A stretch of DNA of 64,000 nt, taken from positions 1 to 64,000 of the forward strand of contig LGRX02025955.1 of assembly GCA_001247695.2 (NCBI GenBank), written 5' to 3'. The notes beneath the pieces were generated by a model. That model was given only the letters and a program-made list of their open reading frames with translations. It had not been told where the DNA came from and did not search any database. Each line of letters begins with the position of its first letter. Position 1 is the first letter of the stretch. The stretch comes from Cymbomonas tetramitiformis (Eukaryota > Chlorophyta > Pyramimonadophyceae > Pyramimonadales > Pyramimonadaceae). Position numbers and translations under genes: made by a program. Shown here one piece after another: positions 12,297-20,798 of this stretch.

Positions 12297-14246
12297 TGTT
12301 GGAAACACTGTGCCGACAGTGGGAAACGCTCGCGACGGTGAACGAACGGATCGAGCTAAACTGTGATAACACAAATAAATACCCTGAGTCTGTGACACTA
12401 GCTGACCACCGAGGATGATCAACCGGATATGACACGTGACTGTATGACTAGTCACTGTGACATTTCCAGCACACCACCTCAACAGAGGTGGACAGCTTGT
12501 GAGACTAGACACCACCCTAGCTACTAGAGTTACATCTAATGAGAATGTTAGTCTAGTTAGCTAGCAACAGCACAAGTGTTAAGTGAAAAAAAATGCTCAA
12601 GTGATAAGAAATAATGTGAGATGCTTTGTAGGCTGCACGTTTCTAACTTTCAATGTTAGGTTACAATCTCAGCTAATGGTCAGCCGCGCTAGGCTCTCCT
12701 GCCGGCCTGCATGCCGAAAACAACACGTTCTCATAGAAGTCCTGCCGGTCGGCTCAACGAGTAAATACTGCACGTAATAGGATCCCTGCCCGTGACTGTG
12801 CTCAAGAGTCTCGTTCTCCGCAATTGGTCAGCAACTAAAATAATCGGACGTGTCAAGAAAATATTTCAGCTACAGCAAGTGGTCAAAAGAAATAATCCAA
12901 CGCCCTGGCTGTCTGTACAAAATAACTTAATCATCGGAATAAGAATCGTCAGTGCCCTCATAGTAATCATAAGAATCGTCAAAATAAGCACCACCTGTCG
13001 AGTCGCCCTCATACTGGTCGGCTTCCCAAGCCGCCCATTCTGCTGGGGTGTAAGAGTCATCGAGAACCTCGTCATCTAGCTCCGCTCCAGAATGTAACTC
13101 TCCAGAGTCGTGAACAATGGAATAATTGGTAACAGAAAATTCTGTTTGCGGTAAAAAGTCATCCCCAAGTGGGGGTTGCAAAACTCCGCCATAGGTCCCC
13201 CCATGGAAACCTGTGTCCACAGGGAGCTCCTGTTCCGACCCGTAAGGAACGTGAGAGTCGACGTCCTCACACTCCTCGTCAGCATCGTCGCTGGAATCAT
13301 CGTAATACCCCACTGGATGGGTACTCGGATTCATCCTCACTGTCACTACCGCGAAAATCTGTCTCCTCTCGCTGATCAGAAGCCAAAAACATCGGCGGAG
13401 AATCCACAGCAGTCTGATAATAGTGATACTCGCTCGGTTCGCACAGGAGGGGCCTGTGGAACGAGTCTGCGTGCATCTGAAGAAAAATGCACGGGTCGCG
13501 TGGTAGAAACTTGAGAATGAACTGAATGAGTAGATAAACTGACGGGGAAATCCCCAACAGCTTTGTCAACCCGCGAAATCTCCGCATGCGTTGAAGGATC
13601 GGATACAGCCTGCAGGAAACACCACCAATTCCAGTGCAAGAGTCGCAAACAGAAATACAAAGAGTGACTGCGGGATTGGTGGCACTAGGCTGCGCACTGC
13701 GGAAATGCGATAATAAAGCTGCCGCTGAGCGACACAACAATACAAGCTGTGTCCGCTTCAGCCCTTCTACCTTTTCAAACTTTTCGTCAAAAGAGTCCAA
13801 AAGAGAGAGAAGCTCCTCTTCCGACAAAATCTCAGCGGTCGCCATGGGTCCCGAAAATAATAAACGCGGGCGAAGAAGCAAGATTGCCGGAGCCACGTCT
13901 AGCTGCCAAAAGTCGATACAGTGACCCAATCAAATAAACGTAGATCCTAGCTCAGCGCAAGCCGCAAGATGCGGACAACGCAAGAAGAATATAAGAGCCG
14001 TATAAAAGAAAAATATACCGGATACTACGTCAAACAGAATCAACACTCGAAGGTGAGTGGGTCCATAACCTGTTGGAAACACTGTGCCAACACGTGGGAA
14101 ACGCTCGCGACGGTGAACGAACGGATCAAGCTAAACTGTGATAACACAAATAAATACCCTGAGTCTGTGACACTAGCTGACCACCGAGGATGATCAACCG
14201 GATATGACACGTGACTGTATGACTAGTCACTGTGACATTTCCAGCA
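12297..14246 (-). mobile_element. Short LTR retrotransposon A
   Basis: Direct terminal repeats of 175-176 bp (12297-12471 and 14071-14246) start TGTTGGAAAC and end TTCCAGCA, and are flanked by AAACA at 12292-12296 and 14247-14251. The tandem-repeat units on either side show the empty site. Reading minus-strand, the sequence after the 5' repeat is GGTTATGGACCCACTC, a candidate tRNA primer site that matches the pattern in element B. At 1.95 kb it lacks room for pol. The two repeats differ at only a few positions, so insertion was relatively recent. Confidence 0.85.
12927..13845 (-). CDS. Unrecognised two-frame ORF of LTR element A
   Basis: A first frame runs from an ATG at 13845 to a stop at 13297 (182 codons). 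A second, acidic frame (12927 to about 13346) overlaps it by some 50 bp, in the +1 phase relative to the first. Together they would make about 310 residues: a leucine-rich N-terminal half with CISVCDSC, then an Asp/Glu/Tyr-rich tail. The join could be a frameshift site, an intron or a disabling indel. I do not recognise the family; by position and strand it takes the place of gag. No protease, integrase or reverse transcriptase is visible. Confidence 0.4.
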
Positions 14247-14748
14247 AAACAGCCGAGGGCTTCCCGTGCGTCCTAGAGCACGAAACTTGGCACAAATACT
14301 GCCAAGGGATATATCTTTAAGTTACCTGAAGCTCAAGGCTTCAAGTTACTTGTGCGCCCAACGCGCAATTTATTTCTAAGGCAGATGTTTTGGGTTTGGG
14401 TTCGAACACAAACCCAAACCCAAAGATGCCAAACAGCCGAGGGTTTCCCCTGCGTGTGCATGTGTGTTAATTCATATGAAATATTCCATGGAATACATGT
14501 GAATATCCCACACAAACGGGAAGCGCTCGGCTGTTTGGTAATTTTAGGGTGTACCCAAAATACAAAACGCATCTTTGAAACTCGGAAGTTTCAAAGATGC
14601 TTGCCGGTCGCGTGCAGCAGTAAAAGGCAAGGCAAAGGGTTTAGGATATAGAAGAAGTAGGAATAGTTTTGAGAAGCACTAGAATACTTTCCATATGCTT
14701 CTGAAAACTATTCCCACTGTCGCTAAATCTTAACACCTTAACACCTTA

Positions 14749-15351
14749 AGGGCGAATTGTCATACTGCTCATACTGATCCTGTTTTCCAGGAACTTATTT
14801 TCACGTTTTCGGCAATAACTCAAGTTCTAGACATCCATTTGCCACGATTCTTCGCATACCTTATATTGCGGAACTAGGTGGATGGTATGGCACTTCATTG
14901 TCACTCGCACGTCGCACCGTATATGTGCACACATGAATATATGTGACCCACCATCACCATACTTAAGGAAATTCTGTTGAGCAGCGGCTGGGGGCATTTT
15001 TGGGCATGCGCCATGAACATGACATCACTATTGACTTGATGTTATGAGTAGGCGATGACGTATCGTGGTGTATACTAATGGGGGAAAATGCCATATCCTT
15101 GGTTTGAAGCCTTTAGAGCACTCTCCATAGAGCACGCTTTTGTCACCTGGTAGCAAAACACCCCTGCACTTTCCACAAAGTCCCCCACTCGATAACCCGA
15201 GTTTGGTGGGCATTGAAGGGTTGAGGGACTTCGCCCAAGTCCCCAGTATGGACACTAATACTTCATAAATATCCAATAGTTGACTACCCTGGCAGTTATG
15301 GATGTTTCCGCCCTCATACTGATCCCATACTGCTAAAAACGAATTCGCCCT
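14749..15351. mobile_element. piggyBac-derived MITE, copy A
   Basis: Its ends are AGGGCGAATT and AATTCGCCCT, preceded on the left by TTAA-containing repeats. The subterminal words CTCATACTGATCC and the right ~400 bp (GGGCAT...CCCCTGCACTTTCC...) match the right end of the 6.5-kb piggyBac-like element at 54644-61189. It is therefore a deletion derivative of a related autonomous element. An 82-codon frame at 15028-15276 is not considered a gene. Confidence 0.7.
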
Positions 15352-15745
15352 TACGGTGTTAAGGGCGAATTGCCATACTGCTCATACTGATCCTGTTTTC
15401 TAGGAACTTATTTTCTCGTTTTCGGCAATAACTCAAGTTCTAGACATCCATTTGCCACGATTCTTCGCATATATTATATTGCGGAACTAGGTGGATGATA
15501 TGACACTTCATTATCACTCGCACCGTATGTGCACACATGAATATATGTGACCCATCATCACCATACTTAAGGAAATTCTGTTGAACAACTGTTGGGGGCA
15601 TTTTTGGGCATGCGCCATGAACATGCCACCACTATTGACTTGATGTTATGAGTGGGCGATGACGTATCATGGTGTATACCAATGGGAGGAAATACCATAT
15701 CCTTGATTTGAAGCCTTTAGAGCACTCTCCATAGAGTACGCTTTT

Positions 15746-18700
15746 TGTTGGATATACCCCTAGGACTCGGGATATATTCACTAAGTGAAGGTTTTCTCAG
15801 AATGTATTAAAGCTGATAAGTTAACCCGATATAACGGGCATAAACAGTTAGGGTTCGGGTTCGGGTGACAGTCATACACACTACTATAGGAAGAGTCACA
15901 AAGCAAGCGGTGTGACTGTTCCAGCACACCACCTAGTGTGGTGACTGGCTAGCCGAAGTGGAAACCTGTGAAGCAACACCATCTACAACGGTGGAAATTG
16001 GGCTCTAAGGGAAGGCCTATCCTTTCTGGCAGGGCGGTTCCCAGTCAAGAGTTGTAAATCTGAAACCGGTCCGTGATCGGACCCCTCTGCACATACAGCT
16101 ACGGTCAATTTCACTGTGCAGGAGCGGCATGATTAACTTGCTAGCCACTAGTTGGCGGTGGCACTGCTGTGCCAGTCCGCAGCACAGCCATGGTGCCGTG
16201 AATTGAAGTTGTCGATGCCGTGTTTGAATCATTCGTGGAGCCAGAAAAGGAATCTGAATTTTGTCGATCGCCGTGCACCGCCGCATGGTCTCCAGAGCTC
16301 TGCTCCTCGTCATCGGACGAGTACGGCGGTGGCGGGTAAGGTGGTGACTGTGGAACATAATCAGGGTCGGGATTATACAGCCATGGCGGCCGCGGGACAT
16401 TGCGGAGAGTGTGGAACCCCTGTCGCAGCTCCCGATACCGCGCCTGCCGATGCGGCGGAATAGCAGCCGGCGCTGCAAAAGTGAATGCAGGCTCGTTGCT
16501 GGTTGTCTCAGCAGCACCACCGACCTCCAGGCCGGTGTGGTCCGGTGCACATGCCTCGCCAGGGGCGGCAGCTGTGAGTGGCGCCGCGGTGGCGCATACA
16601 CAAAAGAACGCACAAAGCATTACCGCAATCGCCGAAGAGCGGGCAAACCCCCAAGGCGGTGCACCGCATCCCGGACGAGATGCTGTAGGGCGCGGGACCG
16701 CATCCCCACCGTAAATAGAGTCACACCCAGCTGCAGAGTCGTCCACGTCGCCGTCGCAAGAGTCGGTCTCCGACTCGGCGTGCATGTACCGCATCGCGAA
16801 GTCCTTGCCCTCAGCCGTGATCGAGAGTCCCCCCATCCGCGCGATCTTGTCCGCAAAGCAGAGGTCGGGCTCGTGCGCGTGCATGGGGTCCACCGGCATC
16901 ATGTCACCGGCGTCGGACGCCTCCGACTCGTCCGGGTAAACATGCGTGATTGCCGCCGGCGGTGGCGCCGGCGGTGCGTCCTCGCGGACATGCGTGCAAG
17001 CGGCAGCCGAGATCCCGCTCTCGACACCACCGACCGTGAAGCCGCCCATGTGGGTGGCAGGCTGGCAGTAGGGCAGGAACTCCTGCAACGCACCGTTTTC
17101 CTGCTCCGGCTCGATCCCGAAGGAACACGCCGAAACGCCGTCGAGCATCTCCGGCTTGCCCCCCGCCAGAAGGCAGAGCGCATCGAACCGCTCGCCGTCG
17201 TGCTCATCCATGGCCGTCTGAAACTGCTCCGCCAGCAAGTCGTTCTCGATGTCACCGAGGGAGAAGCTGTGGAAGCTTCCCCCAGCGCCGTGTTTGCCGC
17301 CGTTCGGGCAGTCGCGGTGCCAGTGGCGGGCATCGTCCTTCTTGCACGTTGAATTTTGGCAGAACGGAATGAAGTCGCCGCTGCCTTTGTGAAAGGCAAC
17401 GCGCTTCCTCACCTGCGACTGCGGCCAGTTTCCTCCCGTTGGGAGGTCACCTGCCGCAGAACGAACACCGGAACGCCTCCCCCGTTGCCGATCTTGTTCT
17501 TGTCCGCCCGCGGGGTAAAACCCCGCCCGTTGACCTTGTCCGTGGGGACCTTTAGCTGCCGCTTCACGTCGAGGATGATGGCCGCGAGGTCGGACAGCTG
17601 CGAGGTGTCGCCGTCAGTGGCCACGGCTGCCGCGGACAAGGTGAACGAGGCAGTGTGCGTACCGGCTGCCACGTGTCGGGCGTAGCACTCGAGGACCCAT
17701 TGCTGGATGGTGAGGAGGTCCACGGCCGCCCGCTGCTGGTGTGTGAAGAGTCGTGACACCACCGGCGCGTAGAATCCCGGGTCCAGCGCCGCGAGGAACA
17801 GCTCCTTCACCTCGTCATCGTCGAGAGTGTTGCGCCTCTTGGCAGACCGCAAGGCCGCGTTGAAGTCCGTGATGGACTCGGACGGGTCGGTGTGGGCCTT
17901 CAAGCGGACGCCAAGGAGGTCCGATGTCCCCTGGAAGGGTGCACCGGAGTCCAGCAGCCGCCGCGCGAGCTCCAGCAGGGCTCGCTTGCCGTCCAGCGGG
18001 TGCAATGTCGCAGAGGCTTCGAGCCAGTCACCCGCTGGAGAGGCGGGACATACGATGAGCTCGAGCGTTGAAAAAAGAAGTTTGTTGGCCTCGGGACGGA
18101 CGGCCAACGCGGAGTCCTCCAAGTCGAACATCGGCGCAAACAAAGGATCCTGCGCCTCGAAAGCCTCCTGGACAGCAGGCACTAGCTTGGAGAGAAGCAC
18201 CTGCGCGTTGGACTCCGTTCCCGTGAATCGCTCATGCTTCTCACGGAAACATTTTCGGATCACGTGCTTCGCCACGCTCTCGTCGAAGCGCTCACGGGTG
18301 AGAGTGCGAACACCCGCCAAGAAAACAGCTTGAGCGGAGTTCGCAGCCGGAACACCAGTAGTTGCCGGCGTAGCCGGCGTGACGGAATTGCGGGCAGCAG
18401 CGGAGTCGAAAATCGTAGCTAAAGAGCGTCGGCGAGACGCCATACTTGAGGTCAATCTAGTCGCAACCATGGTGAAAGAGACTGTAGAGACGAAGTGAGG
18501 GAAAATGGGACGAGGTGCGGAAGGAGCGGCGGCCAAAAGTCGTAATGCGGTTGTCGAGGAAAGCAAGGGAAAGCCGTGGCGTAAAAATCTCCCCACGTGC
18601 ATGTGGATGCAGAGTGACGCGGCCAAGGAAAGTGGTGTCGGATCCGACCAAAATTTCCAACGTCAACCAACGCGAAGCGAGGAAAATGAAGTCCGCCTCG

Positions 18701-19041
18701 TGCACAAGCCTCCCGCAAATCCAATCAACCAGGCATCAGCTAGGCCATACCGCTCCGCCGCGCCTCTAGTGGAGCCCCTCACTCCATCTCAAGCGTCGCT
18801 GTTTAGCCAGACATGGCTAAAATTCGCAGTGTCTAAATAAAGAGTGCGTGGGGCCAAACCTGTTGGATATACCCCTAGGACTCGGGATATATTCACTCAG
18901 TGAAGGTTTTCTCAGAATGTATTAAAGCTGATAAGTTAACCCGATATAACGGGCATAAACAGTTAGGGCTCGGGTTCGGGTGACAGTCATACACACTACT
19001 ATAGGAAGAGTCACAAAGCAAGCGGTGTGACTGTTCCAGCA
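15746..19041 (-). mobile_element. Gag-only LTR retrotransposon B (full-length copy)
   Basis: Direct repeats of 181 bp (15746-15926 and 18861-19041) start TGTTGGATATACC and end GTTCCAGCA, flanked by CTTTT at 15741-15745 and 19042-19046. Coding is on the minus strand, so 18861-19041 is the 5' LTR. Next to it the sequence GGTTTGGCCCCACGCACTC is a candidate primer-binding site. A weak purine run (AGGTGGTG) precedes the 3' LTR. There is a gag plus a second frame but no pol, like the non-autonomous gag-only LTR elements described in plants. Confidence 0.85.
16141..18470 (-). CDS. Retrotransposon Gag and overlapping zinc-knuckle frame (copy 1)
   Basis: The first frame starts at an ATG in good context (18470, CACCATGG) and stops at 17409 (353 residues). 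Its central part (LARRLLDSGAPFQG through LTIQQWVLECYA) resembles retrotransposon gag/UBN2 capsid domains. A second frame, -1 relative to it, is open across the end of gag and continues to 16141. It holds a zinc-knuckle-like motif CQNSTC-X6-H-X4-C, an acidic middle, a hydrophobic segment (AIAVMLCAFFCVCATAAPL) and a proline-rich tail. Joining could be by -1 frameshifting (GGGTTTT at 17517-17523, correctly phased) or by splicing (AG|GTGAGG at the gag stop). Pol motifs are absent. The packaging role is inferred from the gag family. Confidence 0.65.
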
Positions 19042-19263
19042 CTTTTGTCACCTGGCAGCAGAACACCCCTGCACTTTCCACAAAGTCCTCCACTCGATAA
19101 ACCGAGTTTGGTGGGCATTGAAGGGTTGAGGGACCTCGCCCAACTCCCCAATATGGACACTAATACTTCATAAATATCCAATAGTTGACTACCGTGGTAG
19201 TTATGGATGTTTCCGCCCTCATACTGATCCCATACTGCTAAAAACGAATTCGCCCTTACGGTG

Positions 19264-19580
19264 TTAAACCCTTTGCCTTTCCCTTTCCCTTCATTAACAG
19301 ACGTATAGTGTCTCTCTGGACGTAAAGTGTCTCACTGGTAACACGAGTGTGTGTCAAGCGCTATCATACACACGTAATGTGTCTCAGTATGACAGATTTT
19401 ACGGGGAAACGAATGGCGGCCGAATTTACCGCGGCATTAAAAATGCTGGAAATGCCCGATTAAATCGCGGAGCTCTGTAATTCTGAAAACCGACGAGCAG
19501 GTCAGATTCAGGATCGCGAGCTGTCGCGACCGTCGAGCGCTTAGGACGGGATGCTTAGGACGGGCGCACGGGTGCGTTAT
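19264..19580. repeat. Right terminal inverted repeat of the Mutator-like element
   Basis: Reverse complement of about 11267-11590 with few differences; it ends GGGTGCGTTAT. It is carried into every array unit (for example about 22655-22971 and 26046-26362), which means the array formed after the Mutator-like and MITE insertions. Confidence 0.8.
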
Positions 19581-19795
19581 TTATTTTATTTTCTCATCTT
19601 TGATCTTAACCTGAAAGTGCTTCTTTCTAGTCGGACTAGGACGAAAAGTAGGGGAAAGTCCGTGCGATTATATAATTAATAATGTATAGACCATTTTGTG
19701 ACTTGATATTTCTAATGTCGTCTGAATGGCTCTACTGTTCTGTAGGCTGATAGACATAGCTAGGGCTCTGAGATAGGTCGATGCTCTATCATAAC

Positions 19796-19799
19796 AAAA
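19796..19799 (-). terminator. Pol III terminator after the permuted tRNA-Leu
   Basis: A TTTT run on the minus strand, 12 nt past the end of the 5'-half segment. It is the first such run after tRNA-Ile, so it could terminate one transcript carrying both tRNAs. It is present in every unit. Confidence 0.65.
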
Positions 19800-19811
19800 G
19801 ATAAGGCGCTG

Positions 19812-19910
19812 GATCTTAAGTCTACCCCCTTAGACCAACTCGGGCATCCTAGCTTGAAGAGGATGCTAGGAACGGGGTTCGAACCCGTGCGCACATGTGT
19901 ACAGTAGATC
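19812..19910 (-). tRNA. Circularly permuted tRNA-Leu(UAA), copy 1
   Basis: Reading the minus strand, the 3' half comes first (GATCTACTGTACACATGTGC... to TTCCTAGCA, ending at 19864). A 10-nt spacer TCCTCTTCAA follows (19863-19854), then the 5' half (GCTAGGATGCCCGAG...GTAGACTTAAGATC, 19853-19812). Rejoined they give an 85-nt class II tRNA: a perfect 7-bp acceptor stem (GCTAGGA/TCCTAGC), discriminator A, T-arm CGGGTTCGAACCCCG, anticodon stem GTAGA/TCTAC and loop CTTAAGA with anticodon TAA. The order is reversed from a normal gene. The GATC present at both outer edges leaves the exact splice point ambiguous, but the standard 37/38 position fits. Maturation would need circularisation and cleavage in the spacer, as shown for permuted tRNAs of red algae. 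Confidence 0.85.
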
Positions 19911-19928
19911 GCATATCCAACGTTATCA

Positions 19929-20002
19929 TAGTCCCACACGGGCTCGAACCGCGGACCTTGGCGTTATTAGCACCACGCTCTAACCAACTGAGCTATAAGA
20001 CC
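19929..20002 (-). tRNA. tRNA-Ile(AAU), copy 1
   Basis: A 74-nt intronless cloverleaf: acceptor GGTCTTA pairing with TGGGACT (three G-U pairs), D-arm GCTCAGTTGGTTAGAGC, anticodon stem TGGTG/CGCCA with loop CTAATAA, T-arm CGCGGTTCGAGCCCGTG, discriminator A. It lies 18-22 nt upstream of the permuted tRNA-Leu on the same strand, with no TTTT run between them. A TATATATA at -32 and CAA just before the start resemble plant tRNA promoters. The wobble-rich acceptor leaves some doubt about function. Confidence 0.85.
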
Positions 20003-20030
20003 ATGTTGATGACGAGTTGCACAACTACAA

Positions 20031-20044
20031 TTGTATATATACAA
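20031..20044 (-). promoter_or_regulatory. TATA-like element upstream of tRNA-Ile
   Basis: TGTATATATACAA lies 32-39 nt upstream of the tRNA-Ile 5' end, and CAACAT directly precedes the gene. Plant nuclear tRNA genes often have a TATA-like box near -30 and CAA near the start. It is present in all units. Confidence 0.5.
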
Positions 20045-20224
20045 ACATTTTAACAGCATCAGGGGTCGCCTGCGCCTTTTTCCTGACTCCTCCATCACCA
20101 CGCGCGCACACAGGCGCACACCGTGACGCATGCGATGCAATGATAACATCAAACATGACACGCACAGACCCGATCACATTCGCATCCCCATCCGCACAAG
20201 ACAATACCGAGAAAATGTGTGCAC

Positions 20225-20333
20225 GGTCTCCGCAGAGTCAGCATAATCTAACGATCAGTAATTGTGCATAACCATAATGCCCGCAGCATCAGCACAATGT
20301 CGATCATCAGATTCTGCTGACTCTGCGGAGACC
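20225..20333. repeat. Conserved 109-nt hairpin in each array unit
   Basis: GGTCTCCGCAGAGTCAGCA at 20225-20243 pairs perfectly with 20315-20333, and weaker pairing continues inward (AATCT/AGATT). Repeated at about 23616-23724, 28891-28999, 32282-32390 and 37559-37667. It lies 220 nt upstream of tRNA-Ile. It may be an undetected small RNA or merely the remains of a palindromic insertion. No other gene is visible in 20045-20640. Confidence 0.45.
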
Positions 20334-20798
20334 ATGTTCAACGAACACTGCCCGGTAATATATATCATGCATACGCATACTCGATACTGTGGAACATCAA
20401 TATCGAATATGGCATCACTGTTCACTCTCGCTCATCGTCATGTCTCATCACTCGACTGCACTTTGTAACATGCGATGGAACACGCACGCACGGCTAGTCT
20501 CTGTCGTGTGTGCATGTGTGGGCTATCTCCATCATATGAAAAGCAAGGAGACCCCGTTTGACAGATCGAATGAGTGAAACTTGCCTGTCGAAGGGCGTGG
20601 CGGGGGATTGATCACTCCCTCTGACAATATAGCTGATATCATCACCGAGGGAGAAGCTGTGGAAGCTTCCCCCAGCGCCGTGTTTGCCGCCGTTCGGGCA
20701 GTCGCGGTGCCAGTGGCGGGCCTCGTCCTTCTTGCACGTTGAATTTTGGCAGAACGGAATGAAGTCGCCGCTGCCTTTGTGAAAGGCAACGCGCTTCC

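Larger units (their letters stand above)
11930..14436. repeat. ~177-189-bp tandem repeat inside the Mutator-like element
   Basis: Three units start at about 11930, 12108 and 14247. Each begins AAACAGCCGAGGGCTTCCC and ends in TTTGGGTTTGGGTTCGAACCC. The LTR element at 12297-14246 separates units two and three. A partial inverted unit is visible near 14518-14545. Confidence 0.7.
15362..19256. mobile_element. piggyBac-derived MITE, copy B, split by an LTR element
   Basis: This is a near-duplicate of copy A in direct tandem (15362-15745 and 19042-19256), separated from A by TACGGTGTTA. It is interrupted at CTTTT by LTR element B. Copy A keeps the uninterrupted sequence CGCTTTTGTCACC at about 15136, which proves the insertion. 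Confidence 0.75.
11267..19580. mobile_element. Non-autonomous Mutator-like element carrying nested insertions
   Basis: Both ends begin ATAACGCACCCGTGCGC. The left inverted repeat runs from 11267 to about 11590 and continues as a second inverted block to about 11795. The right arm is 19264-19580, with its inner block displaced to about 14528-14735 by later insertions. Nine-base duplications flank the whole element. No MuDR-type transposase was found. The original interior is a ~177-189-bp tandem repeat. Nested inside are an LTR element (12297-14246), two piggyBac-like MITEs (14749-15351 and 15362-19256) and a gag LTR element (15746-19041). Confidence 0.8.

Noticed and set aside
16411..17352. 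313-codon plus-strand frame opposite the zinc-knuckle frame
   Set aside because: Arg/His/Val-rich shadow typical of the strand opposite a GC-rich gene.
17827..18333. 168-codon plus-strand frame opposite gag in all six copies
   Set aside because: Antisense shadow of the gag frame, kept open by GC-rich codons and copied with the array.
19651..19668. GGGGAAAGTCCGTGCG, resembling conserved region I of bacterial-type RNase P RNA
   Set aside because: No partner conserved region (ACAGAA...) at a suitable distance on the same strand, and only ~200 nt are available before the tRNA genes. Treated as coincidence.
19967..20161. Minus-strand 64-codon frame ending LIAQLVRAWC, repeated in each unit
   Set aside because: The ending is translated tRNA-Ile sequence, a well-known artefact.
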